Notes: generated by a model not told the origin, from the letters alone. A stretch of DNA of 64,000 nucleotides from Cedecea selenatireducens (GCF_042138895.1 NZ_JBHIKW010000001.1:1-64000); one strand, 5' to 3'. Numbered from the stretch's first letter, positions 1-9,630 are shown. Numbers and translations are program-made.

Positions 1-21
1 TTTCAGGGGCTTTTTCGTTTC

Positions 22-2697
22 TTACTTCAGCATATTCCTGATCACATAATGCAGGATGCCATCGTTACGGAAATAGGTAAGCTCATTGCCGGTATCAATA
101 CGGCAGCGGCAATCAACCACCTGCTTACGCCCGTCGGCGAAGGTCAGCGTAACCGGGACATCTGTACCCGGCTGGAGCTGATTAAGCCCGCTGATGTCCA
201 GCTTCTCTTCGCCCGTTAAGCCAAGCGTTTTACGCGTGACGCCCTGCGGGAATTCCAGCGGCAAAATGCCCATGCCGATAAGGTTAGAGCGGTGAATTCG
301 CTCGAACGATTCGGCAATCACCACCCGAACGCCTAACAGCCGGGGACCTTTCGCAGCCCAGTCACGGCTTGAGCCGGAGCCATATTCTTTCCCGGCAATC
401 ACCGCCAGCGGCGTGCCCTGCTCTTTGTAACGCATCGCTGCGTCGTAAATTGAAAGCACTTCTTCGCCCGGCAATAGCCGCGTCATGCCTCCTTCCACGC
501 CCGGCACCATTTCGTTGCGAATACGAATGTTGGCAAACGTCCCGCGCATCATCACTTCGTGGTTACCGCGCCGCGAGCCGTAGGAGTTAAAATCCCCGCG
601 CTCAACGCCATGCCCTTGCAGATAACGCCCTGCCGGGCTGTCAGGTTTAATACTCCCAGCCGGGGAAATGTGGTCGGTGGTTACCGAGTCCCCGAGCATC
701 GCCAGTACCTTAGCACCGTGGATATCTTCCACAGGTTTAGGCTCTATGCCCATATCATCAAAGAACGGCGACAGCCGGATATAGGTCGAGTCATCTTGCC
801 AGCCGTAGGTAGCCGAGCGTTCCACCTTAATATTGCGCCACTCCTCAGTGCCTTCGAACACCTCCGCGTACTCTTTGCGGAACATATCGGTGGTCACCTG
901 CGCCACGGCGGCAGCAATCTCCTGGCTGCTCGGCCAGATATCTTTCAGGTAAACCGGGTCACCTTTTTTATCGTGCCCCAGCGGCTCTTTGGTCAGGTCG
1001 ATGTTCATGTTCCCGGCCAGCGCATAGGCCACAACAAGCGGCGGCGATGCCAGCCAGTTAGTTTTGACCAGCGGGTGAATACGACCTTCGAAGTTACGGT
1101 TCCCTGAAAGCACCGCGCCCACGGTGAGATCGCCTTTTTTAATCGCCTGTTCGATAGGATCCGGCAGCGGGCCCGAGTTACCGATACAGGTAGTACAGCC
1201 GTAGCCCACCAGGTTAAAGCCAAGCTCATCGAGGTAAGGCGTTAACTTCGCCTTTGCCAGGTAGTCAGACACAACTTTAGAGCCCGGCGCAAGCGACGCT
1301 TTCACCCATGGCTGTGGCTTCAGCCCCAGGCTGACGGCCTTTTTAGCCAGCAACCCGGCCGCCATCAGCACGCTAGGGTTTGAGGTGTTGGTACAGGAGG
1401 TAATGGCCGCGATCACGACTGCGCCATCCGGCAGCTGGTGCTCACGGCCAGCAAGCGTATAGCTAACCGGGTTGCGGTCTTTGTGTGAAGCGTTGACTTC
1501 AAGCTCGTTGCTGGCGGCAAATGCTTGCGGTACGCCGCCAAGCGGGACGCGGTCCTGTGGACGTTTTGGCCCGGCCAGGCTGGCCTCAACGTCGTTCATG
1601 TTTAACGCCAGCGTGCTGGTAAACACGGGTTCGTCCCCCGTATTACGCCACATGCCCTGCGCCTTAGCGTAGGCTTCTACCAGGGCAACCTGCTCTTCGC
1701 TGCGCCCGCTGAGACGCATATAGTCGAGAGTTACGCCGTCAATCGGGAAGAAGCCGCAGGTGGCGCCGTATTCAGGTGACATGTTGGCGATAGTCGCCCG
1801 GTCGGCAAGCGGCAGCGAATCAAGACCATCGCCGTAAAACTCAACAAATTTACCCACCACGCCGTGCTTGCGCAGCATCTGGGTGACGGTCAGCACCAGG
1901 TCCGTGGCGGTGATCCCCTCACGCAATTTGCCGTCGAGCTTAAAGCCGACGACATCCGGGATCAGCATGGAAACGGGCTGGCCAAGCATTGCGGCCTCGG
2001 CTTCAATACCACCTACGCCCCAGCCAAGTACACCCAGACCGTTAATCATCGTCGTGTGGGAGTCGGTGCCCACCAGCGTGTCAGGATAAGCGATAAATTC
2101 ACCGTTCTGCTCTTCGCTCCAGACGGCTTTCCCCAGATACTCAAGGTTGACCTGGTGGCAAATACCGGTGCCCGGCGGGACGACGCTGAAGCGGCTAAAG
2201 GCCTGCTGCCCCCAGCGTAAAAAGACATAGCGCTCGTGGTTACGTTCCATTTCCAGGCGAACGTTTTCTTCGAAGGCGTCTTTATCGCCAAAATGGTCGA
2301 CCGTCACGGAGTGGTCAATTACGAGGTCAACCGGGGAGAGTGGATTCACTTTTGCCACATCTCCGCCAAGGCGTTTCACCGCTTCGCGCATCGCGGCAAG
2401 GTCAACGACTGCGGGGACGCCGGTGAAATCCTGCATCAGTACACGGGCAGGACGATAGGCAATTTCGCGGTCGGCGTGGGCATGTTTTAGCCAGTCGGCC
2501 AGCGCCTGAATATCTTCCCGGGTGACGGAGTCTTCATCCTGCCAGCGCAGCAGGTTTTCCAGTAAAACTTTTAGCGACTTAGGTAAACGGCTGATATCCC
2601 CAAGCTCTTTTGCGGCCAGCGGCAGGCTGTAGTAGTGCCAGGTTTTGTTTAGCGCTTGTAAAGTGTCCTTACTGGCTTCGCGTAGGGTTAACGACAT
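22..2697 (-). CDS. acnA: Aconitate hydratase A
   Basis: [4Fe-4S] aconitase that interconverts citrate and isocitrate in the TCA cycle; in enterobacteria AcnA is the stress-stable isoenzyme. From the chosen start it has 891 residues, the length of E. coli AcnA. The cluster-ligand cysteines are visible in ITSCTNTSN and in YGCTTCIG (about residues 435, 501 and 504 by E. coli numbering). The C-terminal swivel domain carries SYGSRRGNHEVM and KEYGSGSSRDW. The frame stays open 47 codons further upstream, but the ATG at 2697 follows a strong GGAGGA ribosome site and gives the family N-terminus MSLTLREAS. The gene is complete and is followed at the window edge by what may be the start of its terminator. 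Upstream on the same strand are the small genes ymiC, yciX and ymiA and then cysB, the E. coli order. Confidence 0.98.
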   Translation of the reverse strand: MSLTLREASKDTLQALNKTWHYYSLPLAAKELGDISRLPKSLKVLLENLLRWQDEDSVTREDIQALADWLKHAHADREIAYRPARVLMQDFTGVPAVVDLAAMREAVKRLGGDVAKVNPLSPVDLVIDHSVTVDHFGDKDAFEENVRLEMERNHERYVFLRWGQQAFSRFSVVPPGTGICHQVNLEYLGKAVWSEEQNGEFIAYPDTLVGTDSHTTMINGLGVLGWGVGGIEAEAAMLGQPVSMLIPDVVGFKLDGKLREGITATDLVLTVTQMLRKHGVVGKFVEFYGDGLDSLPLADRATIANMSPEYGATCGFFPIDGVTLDYMRLSGRSEEQVALVEAYAKAQGMWRNTGDEPVFTSTLALNMNDVEASLAGPKRPQDRVPLGGVPQAFAASNELEVNASHKDRNPVSYTLAGREHQLPDGAVVIAAITSCTNTSNPSVLMAAGLLAKKAVSLGLKPQPWVKASLAPGSKVVSDYLAKAKLTPYLDELGFNLVGYGCTTCIGNSGPLPDPIEQAIKKGDLTVGAVLSGNRNFEGRIHPLVKTNWLASPPLVVAYALAGNMNIDLTKEPLGHDKKGDPVYLKDIWPSSQEIAAAVAQVTTDMFRKEYAEVFEGTEEWRNIKVERSATYGWQDDSTYIRLSPFFDDMGIEPKPVEDIHGAKVLAMLGDSVTTDHISPAGSIKPDSPAGRYLQGHGVERGDFNSYGSRRGNHEVMMRGTFANIRIRNEMVPGVEGGMTRLLPGEEVLSIYDAAMRYKEQGTPLAVIAGKEYGSGSSRDWAAKGPRLLGVRVVIAESFERIHRSNLIGMGILPLEFPQGVTRKTLGLTGEEKLDISGLNQLQPGTDVPVTLTFADGRKQVVDCRCRIDTGNELTYFRNDGILHYVIRNMLK

Positions 2698-2834
2698 AGC
2701 TCCTCCTTTATGACAGGGATAGCGAGTGCCCTGATTATCAGCAGGGTCACTATTAAAGATAACACAAACCTGCCGTAACGATTTGATAACAACCCAAATT
2801 GATAAATGACGCGAAGGGAATAAGCCGTGAGTAA

Positions 2835-2862
2835 ACAAACGCCCCGGCGTTAGCCAGGGCGA
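2835..2862 (-). terminator. Probable terminator downstream of ymiC
   Basis: On the minus strand an 8-bp stem with one mismatch (GCCCTGGC/GCCGGGGC, loop TAAC) is followed by a T-rich stretch, GTTTGTTTAC. It lies between ymiC and acnA and could separate their transcripts. The mismatch and the interrupted T run keep confidence low. Confidence 0.4.
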
Positions 2863-2927
2863 GATTTAAAGCAGAGAGGAGTCTTTGGTGCGGCAGAGCA
2901 GCGGCGGTAAGCCGCACGTGGCGATGA

Positions 2928-3026
2928 TTAATTAACGAAGGCGCGGAACATTTCTACCCAAAAGACAGCAGATAGCGTAAAGGCGCCCATCCAGGACCAG
3001 TATTTCACGGCGCGTTGATTATTCAT
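2928..3026 (-). CDS. ymiC: YmiC-like small membrane protein
   Basis: A 32-residue protein beginning MNNQRAVKYWSWMGAF and ending FRAFVN. The core KYWSWMGAF-LS--FW matches my recollection of E. coli YmiC (31 residues), and the gene sits in the same place, directly before acnA. The hydrophobic centre can form one transmembrane helix. The function is unknown. It is the most acnA-proximal of three consecutive minus-strand small genes, the others being yciX and ymiA. Confidence 0.8.
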   Translation of the reverse strand: MNNQRAVKYWSWMGAFTLSAVFWVEMFRAFVN

Positions 3027-3183
3027 AAGTTTTGCTCAATGTTGCGATATGCAATAAGACTGCTTAATTAAGCAGTCACCAGAATGTATTGCTGTGTGTA
3101 ATTATCAGTAAACGATTCGTTGCCCTACGGTAAATAAAATGCATTTCTTTGCCGCAGAGAAAATAAACGGTTTAATAACGAAA

Positions 3184-3354
3184 TTATTGTTTTTTGCTGT
3201 CGTCTTCGGAAAACAAATCGATAAAAGCCTGCTGCTGTTTTGTCAGCGCCCAGCCTTCAGTCGATGTGCTTTCCTCTTTTTTTACTTCTTTTCGCGTTTT
3301 GCCGCGGGTGCGGGCCACGACTTTGGGTGCAGGAACCCTATCCCGAGTAGACAT
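3184..3354 (-). CDS. yciX: YciX-like small basic protein
   Basis: A 56-residue soluble, strongly charged protein starting MSTRDRVPAPKVVARTRG and ending FSEDDSKKQ. The frame continues upstream, but the ATG at 3354 lies 2 bases after the ymiA stop codon, which suggests translational coupling, and the upstream extension merely shadows ymiA. Position between ymiA and ymiC matches E. coli yciX, so the name rests mainly on synteny. Residues 9-31 are lysine/arginine rich and the tail is acidic. No function can be assigned. Confidence 0.65.
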   Translation of the reverse strand: MSTRDRVPAPKVVARTRGKTRKEVKKEESTSTEGWALTKQQQAFIDLFSEDDSKKQ

Positions 3355-3356
3355 AG

Positions 3357-3485
3357 CTACCCCCAAAATTTCCAGGCAACCAGCGCCACGACCAGCCAGA
3401 ACAAGGCTGACACCAAAAACACCGCAGTCCACGCCTTGCGTTTCAGCGCCGGATCCCTTTGCGGTTGCTCACTTCCTGATGACAT
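3357..3485 (-). CDS. ymiA: YmiA family small membrane protein
   Basis: A 42-residue protein starting MSSGSEQPQRDPALKRKAW with one C-terminal transmembrane helix (about residues 20-39) ending WKFWG. The RDP-LKRKAW--VFL-SALFW pattern is that of the YmiA family. It is the first gene after cysB in the acnA direction, as in E. coli, and its stop is 2 bases before the yciX start. The role is unknown. Confidence 0.85.
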   Translation of the reverse strand: MSSGSEQPQRDPALKRKAWTAVFLVSALFWLVVALVAWKFWG

Positions 3486-3794
3486 TGCTAGCCTCATACA
3501 ATCGACACCACTTATCGTAATATTTCCAAACAATCGGTATAACTAATCGCCAGTTGGGATTAATCCTAAAGAAACTCTAGCTCAAAAGCCAGAAAAATTG
3601 CGCTATGGGGAAGAGAAAAGATTTAATCTTTTGACCTGAAATAAATAATCGAAACACCAAATTTGCGCAACTACGACTTATTTACTAGCTGTGTCTCTTT
3701 ATTGCGACACAATAACCATTGTCACGATGTGGCTTATTAGGCGGGAATGGGAATAGATGAAGAAATGCGTTTAATTCTTATTTAATAATGAAGT

Positions 3795-3823
3795 GGGTAT
3801 CTCCGGATTCACCGAAGATACCC
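3795..3823 (-). terminator. Probable cysB terminator hairpin
   Basis: An 8-bp perfect stem (GGGTATCT/AGATACCC) with an extra CGG/CCG pairing inside lies just after the cysB stop. On the minus strand it is followed by an AT-rich stretch (ACTTCATTATTAAAT) rather than a clean T run. The remaining sequence to 3486 is AT-rich and probably holds the ymiA promoter, but I cannot place boxes. Confidence 0.5.
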
Positions 3824-3830
3824 TGGGAAA

Positions 3831-4805
3831 TTATTTGGCCGGTAATTTTATATCTTTAAACATCGCTTCAATATCTTCATTTGAGCGTAATGCCACTGCG
3901 GTATCGACCACATCTCGCGTTAAATGCGGCGCAAAACGCTGAATGAAATCATACATATAACTGCGAAGGAAAGTGCTACGACGGAAACCAATTTTCGTGG
4001 TGCTGTGGCTAAATACGCCCTGCGCTTCAATGCGGACTAAATCGGGGTCGGAAATCGGATCCACCGCCATGCTCGCGATAACCCCCACGCCAAGGCCCAG
4101 ACGCACGTACGTTTTGATAACGTCAGCATCGGTCGCCGTAAAGACGATACGCGGCGTTAATCCGGCTCGGTTAAAGGCGGTGTCCAGCTCTGAACGGCCG
4201 GTAAAACCAAAGGTGTAGGTAACCAGCGGATACTGCGCCAGCTCTTCAATGGTGACCGACTCTTTTGAGGCCAGCGGATGATCCGGCGTGACCACGATTG
4301 AACGGTTCCAGTGGTAGCACGGCAGCATGACCAGGTCGTCATAAAGATGCAGCGCTTCGGTGGCAATCGCAAAGTCTGCATTGCCTTTAGACACGGCCTC
4401 TGCAATCTGCGTCGGCGAGCCCTGATGCATGTGCAAAGAAACACGCGGATAACGCTCAATAAAGCCTTTTATCACGCCGGGCAACGCGTAACGAGCCTGG
4501 GTATGCGTGGTGGCCACATACAGCGAGCCTTTGTCAGGCCAGGTATGCTCCCCGGCAACGGATTTAATGGCGTCGACTTTAGAAAGCACTTCCCGGGCGA
4601 TACGGATAATTTCCTGCCCTGCCGGCGTCACCTGAGTCAGATGTTTCCCGCTGCGGGCGAAAATTTGGATCCCAAGCTCATCTTCCAGCATACGAACTTG
4701 CTTACTGATCCCCGGCTGAGAGGTATAAAGCCCTTCCGCCGTGGAGGACACATTCAGGTTGTGGTTAACGACTTCAACGATATAACGAAGCTGCTGTAAT
4801 TTCAT
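3831..4805 (-). CDS. cysB: LysR-type master regulator of sulfur assimilation CysB
   Basis: LysR-type activator of the cysteine regulon. It responds to N-acetylserine/O-acetylserine, with sulfide and thiosulfate as anti-inducers. At 324 residues it equals E. coli CysB. The N-terminal winged helix-turn-helix is visible (MKLQQLRYIVEVVNH, SQPGISKQVRMLEDELG, residues 1-60), followed by the periplasmic-binding-protein-like effector domain with TTHTQARYALP and HQGSPTQIAE. It is transcribed alone from the region upstream of 4805 and is isolated from topA by the hairpin at 4961-4990. Confidence 0.98.
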   Translation of the reverse strand: MKLQQLRYIVEVVNHNLNVSSTAEGLYTSQPGISKQVRMLEDELGIQIFARSGKHLTQVTPAGQEIIRIAREVLSKVDAIKSVAGEHTWPDKGSLYVATTHTQARYALPGVIKGFIERYPRVSLHMHQGSPTQIAEAVSKGNADFAIATEALHLYDDLVMLPCYHWNRSIVVTPDHPLASKESVTIEELAQYPLVTYTFGFTGRSELDTAFNRAGLTPRIVFTATDADVIKTYVRLGLGVGVIASMAVDPISDPDLVRIEAQGVFSHSTTKIGFRRSTFLRSYMYDFIQRFAPHLTRDVVDTAVALRSNEDIEAMFKDIKLPAK

Positions 4806-4960
4806 GACTTACCGTCCAGGGTCAAAGGCCCCGGCACTCAATGGCAGGGGTTACGACGCAGAAAATACGAAAATTGACATTGCTTTACTTACTATATCAG
4901 TTATAGCTACTTTGTATAGATGGGATGAAAAGATAATAAACGAGTTATATAAAGCGGCAT

Positions 4961-4990
4961 AAAAAAACCGGAGACAGGCTCCGGTTTTCT
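4961..4990 (-). terminator. topA Rho-independent terminator
   Basis: A perfect 10-bp stem (AAAACCGGAG/CTCCGGTTTT, 5-base loop) is followed on the minus strand by a T run (seen as A residues at 4961-4967 on the plus strand). It lies 16 bases after the topA stop. Confidence 0.85.
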
Positions 4991-5005
4991 CATTTGCAGG
5001 CAGGC

Positions 5006-7603
5006 TTATTTCTTGCCGACAACCCATTTACCGTCGACGAAGAAGGCGGACCAGCCGGTCGCTTTGCCCTCTTTCTCAGAAGCGACATACTGCTGCTTCG
5101 TTTTACGGCTAAAGCGTACGAAAGCTTTATTCCCTTCAGGATCTTCCTGAGGAGCATCGGCCAGGTAGCGCAGTTTCTCCGGTAAACGATCGCGGAAGCG
5201 GTGAAGCTCTTCAACCAACGGCGCACGCGTTTCACGAGATTTCGGGAAGGTGTTTGCCGCCAGGAATACCCCAGCCGCACCATCACGCAGCACGAAATAG
5301 GCATCGGATTTCTCGCACGGCAGCTCAGGCAACGGCACCGGGTCTTCCTTCGGCGGCGCGACTTCGCCGTTACGCAGGATCTTACGGGTATTCTTACACT
5401 CGTCGTTGGTACAGGCCATGTACTTCCCGAAACGCCCCATTCTCAGGTGCATTTCTGAGCCACACTTCTCGCACTCAACGATCGGGCCGTCATAACCTTT
5501 GATGCGGAACTCACCCTCTTCGATTTCGTAGCCGTCGCAGGTCGGGTTGTTACCACAAACGTGCAGCTTACGCTTCGGATCGATGAGATAGCTGTCCATC
5601 GCCGTGCCGCATTTCTGGCAGCGACGCTTGGCGCGCAGGGCGTTTGTTTCCGCGTCATCCCCTTCCAGCACGTTAAGAACTTCGTTCTCCGGCACCAGGT
5701 TGATGGTGGTTTTGCAGCGCTCTTTCGGCGGTAACGCATAGCCGGAACAGCCGAGGAACACGCCGGTACTCGCGGTACGGATCCCCATTTTACGGCCGCA
5801 GGTTGGGCAATCGATGCTGGTCAGGACCATCTGATTCGGGCGCATGCCGCCTTCTTCCGGATCCTGCTCGGCTTTCTCAAGCTGGCCGCTGAAATCGCTG
5901 AAGAAGTTATCCAGCACGCCTTTCCACTCGGCCTGATTGTTTGCGACCTGGTCCAGGCTGTTTTCCATTTGCGCGGTGAAGTCGTAATTCATCAGCTCGC
6001 GGAAGTTTTCTTCCAGACGGTCGGTCACGATCTCGCCCATTTTTTCAGCGTAGAAACGGCGGTTCTCGACGCGCACGTAGCCACGATCCTGAATGGTGGA
6101 GATGATAGAAGCGTAGGTAGATGGACGACCAATACCGCGTTTTTCCAGCTCTTTAACCAGCGATGCTTCACTGAAACGTGCAGGCGGCTTGGTAAAGTGC
6201 TGGGCCGGAAGCAGCTCAACCAGCGTCAGTTCCTCACCCGGGTTAACCGCCGGTAAAGTGCGGTCTTCATCGCCCTTACGCAGCGCAGGCATCACCTTCG
6301 TCCAGCCATCAAAGCGCAGCGTACGACCACGCGTCTTCAGGCGGTATTCACCGGCTTCCACCGTCAGCGTGGTGGAATCGTATTTCGCAGGCGTCATCTG
6401 GCAGGCCACGAACTGGCGCCAGATCAGCTGATAAAGCTTCTGGGCATCCGCTTCCATGTCTTTCAACGACTCGGCCTGCACGGACACATCAGAAGGACGA
6501 ATCGCTTCGTGCGCTTCCTGAGAGTTGTCCTTGCTGGCGTACTGGTTGGCGTCCGCAGGCAGGTATTTCTTACCGAAGCTCTCTTCGATATAGCCGCGCA
6601 CCATGCTCACCGCATCCTGGCTCAGGTTGGTGGAGTCGGTACGCATATAGGTAATGTGGCCCGCTTCGTAAAGACGCTGTGCCATCATCATCGTTTTCTT
6701 CACGCCGAAGCCAAGACGCGTACTGGCGGCCTGCTGCAGCGTGGAGGTAATGAACGGCGCACCCGGCTTGCTGCTGGTTGGCTTGTCTTCACGATCCAGA
6801 ACGATGTAGCGAGCTTTTTCTAGCAGGCTAACCGCCGCCATAGTTTGCTCGCGGTTAACCGGCCGGAAAGGCTTGTCTTTATGATGGCTCACCTGCACCG
6901 GGAGCGCATCGCCCTTCGGCGTCGACAGGTTAGCGTCGATTTCCCAGTACTCTTCCGGCACGAACGCTTTGATTTCGCGCTCACGCTCGACAACCAGGCG
7001 AACCGCTACGGACTGCACGCGCCCTGCGGACAGGCCACGCGCAATCTTTTTCCACAGCAGCGGCGACACCATGTAACCCACTACGCGGTCCATAAAGCGG
7101 CGCGCCTGCTGGGCGTTAACACGGTCGATGTTCAGTTCACCCGGCTTTTCAAACGCCTGGCGAATCGCATTTTTAGTGATTTCGTTAAAGACCACGCGGC
7201 TATAGCGCGTTTCATCGCCGCCGATAACTTCCCGCAGGTGCCATGCAATGGCTTCCCCTTCGCGGTCAAGGTCGGTTGCGAGATAGATGTGGTCTGCTTT
7301 TTCTGCCAGAGATTTCAGCTCGGAGACCACTTTCTCCTTGCCCGGCAGCACTTCGTAGCGAGCGTCCCAGTTATGCCATGGATCAACACCCATGCGATTG
7401 ACGAGCGCTCCGCGTTCATCCTTTTTGACCTTTTTGGTCCCTTTGGCGGCGGCAGAGTCAGCGCTCTTCTTGGTGGTTGATCCACTGGTCGGCAAATCAC
7501 GGATGTGACCGACGCTGGATTTAACCACGTAGTCATTACCGAGATATTTGTTGATCGTTTTGGCTTTTGCCGGGGACTCAACGATGACGAGAGCTTTACC
7601 CAT
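5006..7603 (-). CDS. topA: DNA topoisomerase I
   Basis: Type IA topoisomerase that relaxes negative supercoils through a 5'-phosphotyrosine intermediate. At 865 residues it equals E. coli TopA. The N-terminal Toprim domain has IVESPAKAK and the acidic DLDREGE triad. The active-site tyrosine lies in ITYMRTDSTNLS. The C-terminal part carries the three tetracysteine zinc ribbons (CPTCGRKMG...C, CQKCGTAMD...C, CEKCGSEMH...C) and the two ribbon-like tails that contact RNA polymerase. A codon pair upstream of MGKALVIVES is open, but the ATG at 7603 follows AGGTGA and gives the family start. It is followed by a strong terminator and stands divergent from yciN. Confidence 0.99.
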   Translation of the reverse strand: MGKALVIVESPAKAKTINKYLGNDYVVKSSVGHIRDLPTSGSTTKKSADSAAAKGTKKVKKDERGALVNRMGVDPWHNWDARYEVLPGKEKVVSELKSLAEKADHIYLATDLDREGEAIAWHLREVIGGDETRYSRVVFNEITKNAIRQAFEKPGELNIDRVNAQQARRFMDRVVGYMVSPLLWKKIARGLSAGRVQSVAVRLVVEREREIKAFVPEEYWEIDANLSTPKGDALPVQVSHHKDKPFRPVNREQTMAAVSLLEKARYIVLDREDKPTSSKPGAPFITSTLQQAASTRLGFGVKKTMMMAQRLYEAGHITYMRTDSTNLSQDAVSMVRGYIEESFGKKYLPADANQYASKDNSQEAHEAIRPSDVSVQAESLKDMEADAQKLYQLIWRQFVACQMTPAKYDSTTLTVEAGEYRLKTRGRTLRFDGWTKVMPALRKGDEDRTLPAVNPGEELTLVELLPAQHFTKPPARFSEASLVKELEKRGIGRPSTYASIISTIQDRGYVRVENRRFYAEKMGEIVTDRLEENFRELMNYDFTAQMENSLDQVANNQAEWKGVLDNFFSDFSGQLEKAEQDPEEGGMRPNQMVLTSIDCPTCGRKMGIRTASTGVFLGCSGYALPPKERCKTTINLVPENEVLNVLEGDDAETNALRAKRRCQKCGTAMDSYLIDPKRKLHVCGNNPTCDGYEIEEGEFRIKGYDGPIVECEKCGSEMHLRMGRFGKYMACTNDECKNTRKILRNGEVAPPKEDPVPLPELPCEKSDAYFVLRDGAAGVFLAANTFPKSRETRAPLVEELHRFRDRLPEKLRYLADAPQEDPEGNKAFVRFSRKTKQQYVASEKEGKATGWSAFFVDGKWVVGKK

Positions 7604-8003
7604 TTTCACCTTTACCTATTTAATTCTTCCAGGAATACGTCGCAAATTTTCACCTTCCACTGGCGACGCGCTTTTTTATATTGCGGCAGTGTGGAAGGAG
7701 ATCAACTCTTTTTTTCAATAACCTGCATCACAGGCGGCTCACTCGCCGGTTATTGAAGGCCAGAAGTCTCGCGCAAGTGGCATAGCACGACGGAAGTTTG
7801 GTCGAATGTCAAGCAATTCTGTTGCCAGATTTGCGAAAGCGTCACACTCTACCTGATAAAATATGTTACGCAACTTTATTAGCATGCAATACCGGATCCC
7901 GCCAGCACGGTTAACTTTTTTAAGGCCACAGGGTTTACAGGGAAAATTTGCCCTTTCCCCTCAAGCGGACGTAAACTAGCGCCAGTTTTTTAAGGAGAAC
8001 ATC
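7604..8003. promoter_or_regulatory. topA/yciN divergent intergenic region
   Basis: These 400 bases separate the divergent topA and yciN genes and must hold both sets of promoters. In E. coli topA has several supercoiling- and heat-responsive promoters here. I see no unambiguous box pair; ATAAAAT near 7855 is only a weak candidate -10 for yciN. No open reading frame looks real. Confidence 0.5.
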
Positions 8004-8255
8004 ATGCAAGAGACAACTCAACCTATTGACCGCGAATCCCTCCTCGTTGAGGCGAACAAAATCATTCGTGAACATGAGGATTTCCTGCACGGGATGGAAG
8101 CCACCGGCGTGGCCCAGAAAAACGGCGTGCTGGTCTTTAGTGGAGAATACTTCCTGGACGAACAGGGCTTGCCGACGCCGAAGAGCACGGCGGTGTTTAA
8201 TATGTTTAAGCACCTGGCCCACGTCCTGTCTGAAAAGTATTCGCTGCAGGACTAA
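8004..8255 (+). CDS. yciN: YciN family protein (DUF2498)
   Basis: An 83-residue cytoplasmic protein of the DUF2498 family, equal in length to E. coli YciN and highly conserved (ANKIIREHED, NGVLVFSGEYFLDEQ, FNMFKHLAHVLSEKY). The start ATG follows AAGGAG with standard spacing. It is monocistronic, ending in the hairpin at 8259. The function is not established, and no catalytic motif is visible. Confidence 0.95.
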   Translation: MQETTQPIDRESLLVEANKIIREHEDFLHGMEATGVAQKNGVLVFSGEYFLDEQGLPTPKSTAVFNMFKHLAHVLSEKYSLQD

Positions 8256-8258
8256 ACG

Positions 8259-8287
8259 AAAAGCGAGGCTCAGGGCCTCGCTTTTTT
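8259..8287 (+). terminator. yciN Rho-independent terminator
   Basis: A 7-bp GC stem (GCGAGGC/GCCTCGC, loop TCAGG), extended by an A/T pairing, is followed by six T residues four bases after the yciN stop. It is nearly symmetric, so it may also serve sohB arriving from the other side. Confidence 0.9.
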
Positions 8288-8323
8288 GGTCTTAGAACAG
8301 CCTTGTTTTAGAAAATAATTGTT

Positions 8324-9373
8324 TTAGAGCAGCGGCTTTTCTCCCCGCTGCCACCAGCGCAGCAGCAGGCGGTCAACGCTGTTCGCCGCGCTTCCGGTGA
8401 AACGATCCATTACTTTTTTACGCTGCAGATATCGGACATTTACGGCGTCAAAATCTTTCATCATGCCCAACAGCAGGTCATCGCTGGTCGCCACGTCATC
8501 CACCAGGCCCTTTTCCTTCGCCTGAGTACCGTACCAGTGCTCGCCCGTAGCCACCGCTTCAATATCAAGCGCGGGACGCATGCTGCTGACAAACTGCTTG
8601 AAAAGGTGATGCGTTTCGTTCAGATCTTCCCTGAATTTCTCACGTCCCTGTTCGGTATTTTCGCCCAGCAGCGTCAGGGTACGTTTGTACTGCCCCGCGG
8701 TGTGCAGCTCAACGTCGATGTCATTACGTTTGAGCAGGCGGTGGAAGTTAGGAATTTGGGCCACGACGCCAATCGAACCGATGATGGAGAATGGCGCGGC
8801 AACAATACGCTGAGCCACACACGCCATCATATAACCGCCGCTGGCCGCGACTTTGTCTACCGCAACCGTTAGCGGGACGTCTTTGTCACGTAAACGCTGA
8901 AGCTGCGATGCCGCAAGTCCATAGCCATGAACCACGCCGCCGGGGCTTTCAAGCCGCAGCAGAACCTCATCTTTCGGCTTCACCACGGACAGCACGGCGG
9001 TAACCTCTTCGCGCAGGGAACTCACTTCGTGAGCATCCATGCTGCCTTTAAAGTCGAGCACGTAAAGCGTTGGCTTGCCCGAACTGGTTTTTTCGCCACG
9101 TTTTGCCCGCGCTTTAGCCTGTTTTGCTTCAAGCTTGAGTTTTTTCTTTTCTTCTTTATGCCACAGTTTCTGCTGGTGCGGATCGAGCATAGCGACCTGC
9201 ATTTCCTGCTTGACGTCCTGATACTGCTCGCTCAGATTCGTCAGGCGTAGTTCACCGCGCGCCTGTTTCTTACGTTGCGCAACGTTCACCAAAATAATGG
9301 CCACGGCGGCAATCGCAACCACGAGGGTTACCGCTTTAGCCAGAAAAAGCCCATAGTTAGCAATCAGATCCAC
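8324..9373 (-). CDS. sohB: SohB inner-membrane peptidase of the SppA/S49 family
   Basis: S49-family serine peptidase related to signal peptide peptidase; in E. coli, extra copies suppress htrA mutants. At 349 residues it matches E. coli SohB. A transmembrane helix spans about residues 9-30, followed by a charged lysine-rich linker (QKLWHKEEKKKLK). The S49 core has VLDFKGSMDAHE, LESPGGVVHGYG, the catalytic-serine segment VAASGGYMMAC and the catalytic-lysine segment HTAGQYKRTLTLLGE. The frame could start at another GTG 6 codons earlier. The GTG at 9373 is preferred because AAGGCGG lies just upstream and it restores the family length. Confidence 0.95.
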   Translation of the reverse strand: MDLIANYGLFLAKAVTLVVAIAAVAIILVNVAQRKKQARGELRLTNLSEQYQDVKQEMQVAMLDPHQQKLWHKEEKKKLKLEAKQAKARAKRGEKTSSGKPTLYVLDFKGSMDAHEVSSLREEVTAVLSVVKPKDEVLLRLESPGGVVHGYGLAASQLQRLRDKDVPLTVAVDKVAASGGYMMACVAQRIVAAPFSIIGSIGVVAQIPNFHRLLKRNDIDVELHTAGQYKRTLTLLGENTEQGREKFREDLNETHHLFKQFVSSMRPALDIEAVATGEHWYGTQAKEKGLVDDVATSDDLLLGMMKDFDAVNVRYLQRKKVMDRFTGSAANSVDRLLLRWWQRGEKPLL

Positions 9374-9630
9374 ATTTACCGCCTTTATCACTAAGCATTG
9401 TTAATGTCTGCCAGTGTACCCGAGCGGGTACACGTTCGTCTGTAAGTAACTATAAAGGCAGGAAGAGCGCTTCCTTAAAGGGTTTGGCGCAGGGAAACTT
9501 TTGCAAAATGTTAATCCTGAGCATTGTCTCCGTCAGGCTGATTGAAATGCGCCCGCCTTTGAGGCATAAAGCCCGGTAACCCAATGAGAAATAAGACGTG
9601 AGCATATTGCATCACGCGAGGAGCAAAACC

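Noticed and set aside
7826..7875. yciN promoter with TTGCGA and ATAAAA boxes
   Set aside because: Spacing and -10 match are poor; several equally weak alternatives exist in the same 400 bases.
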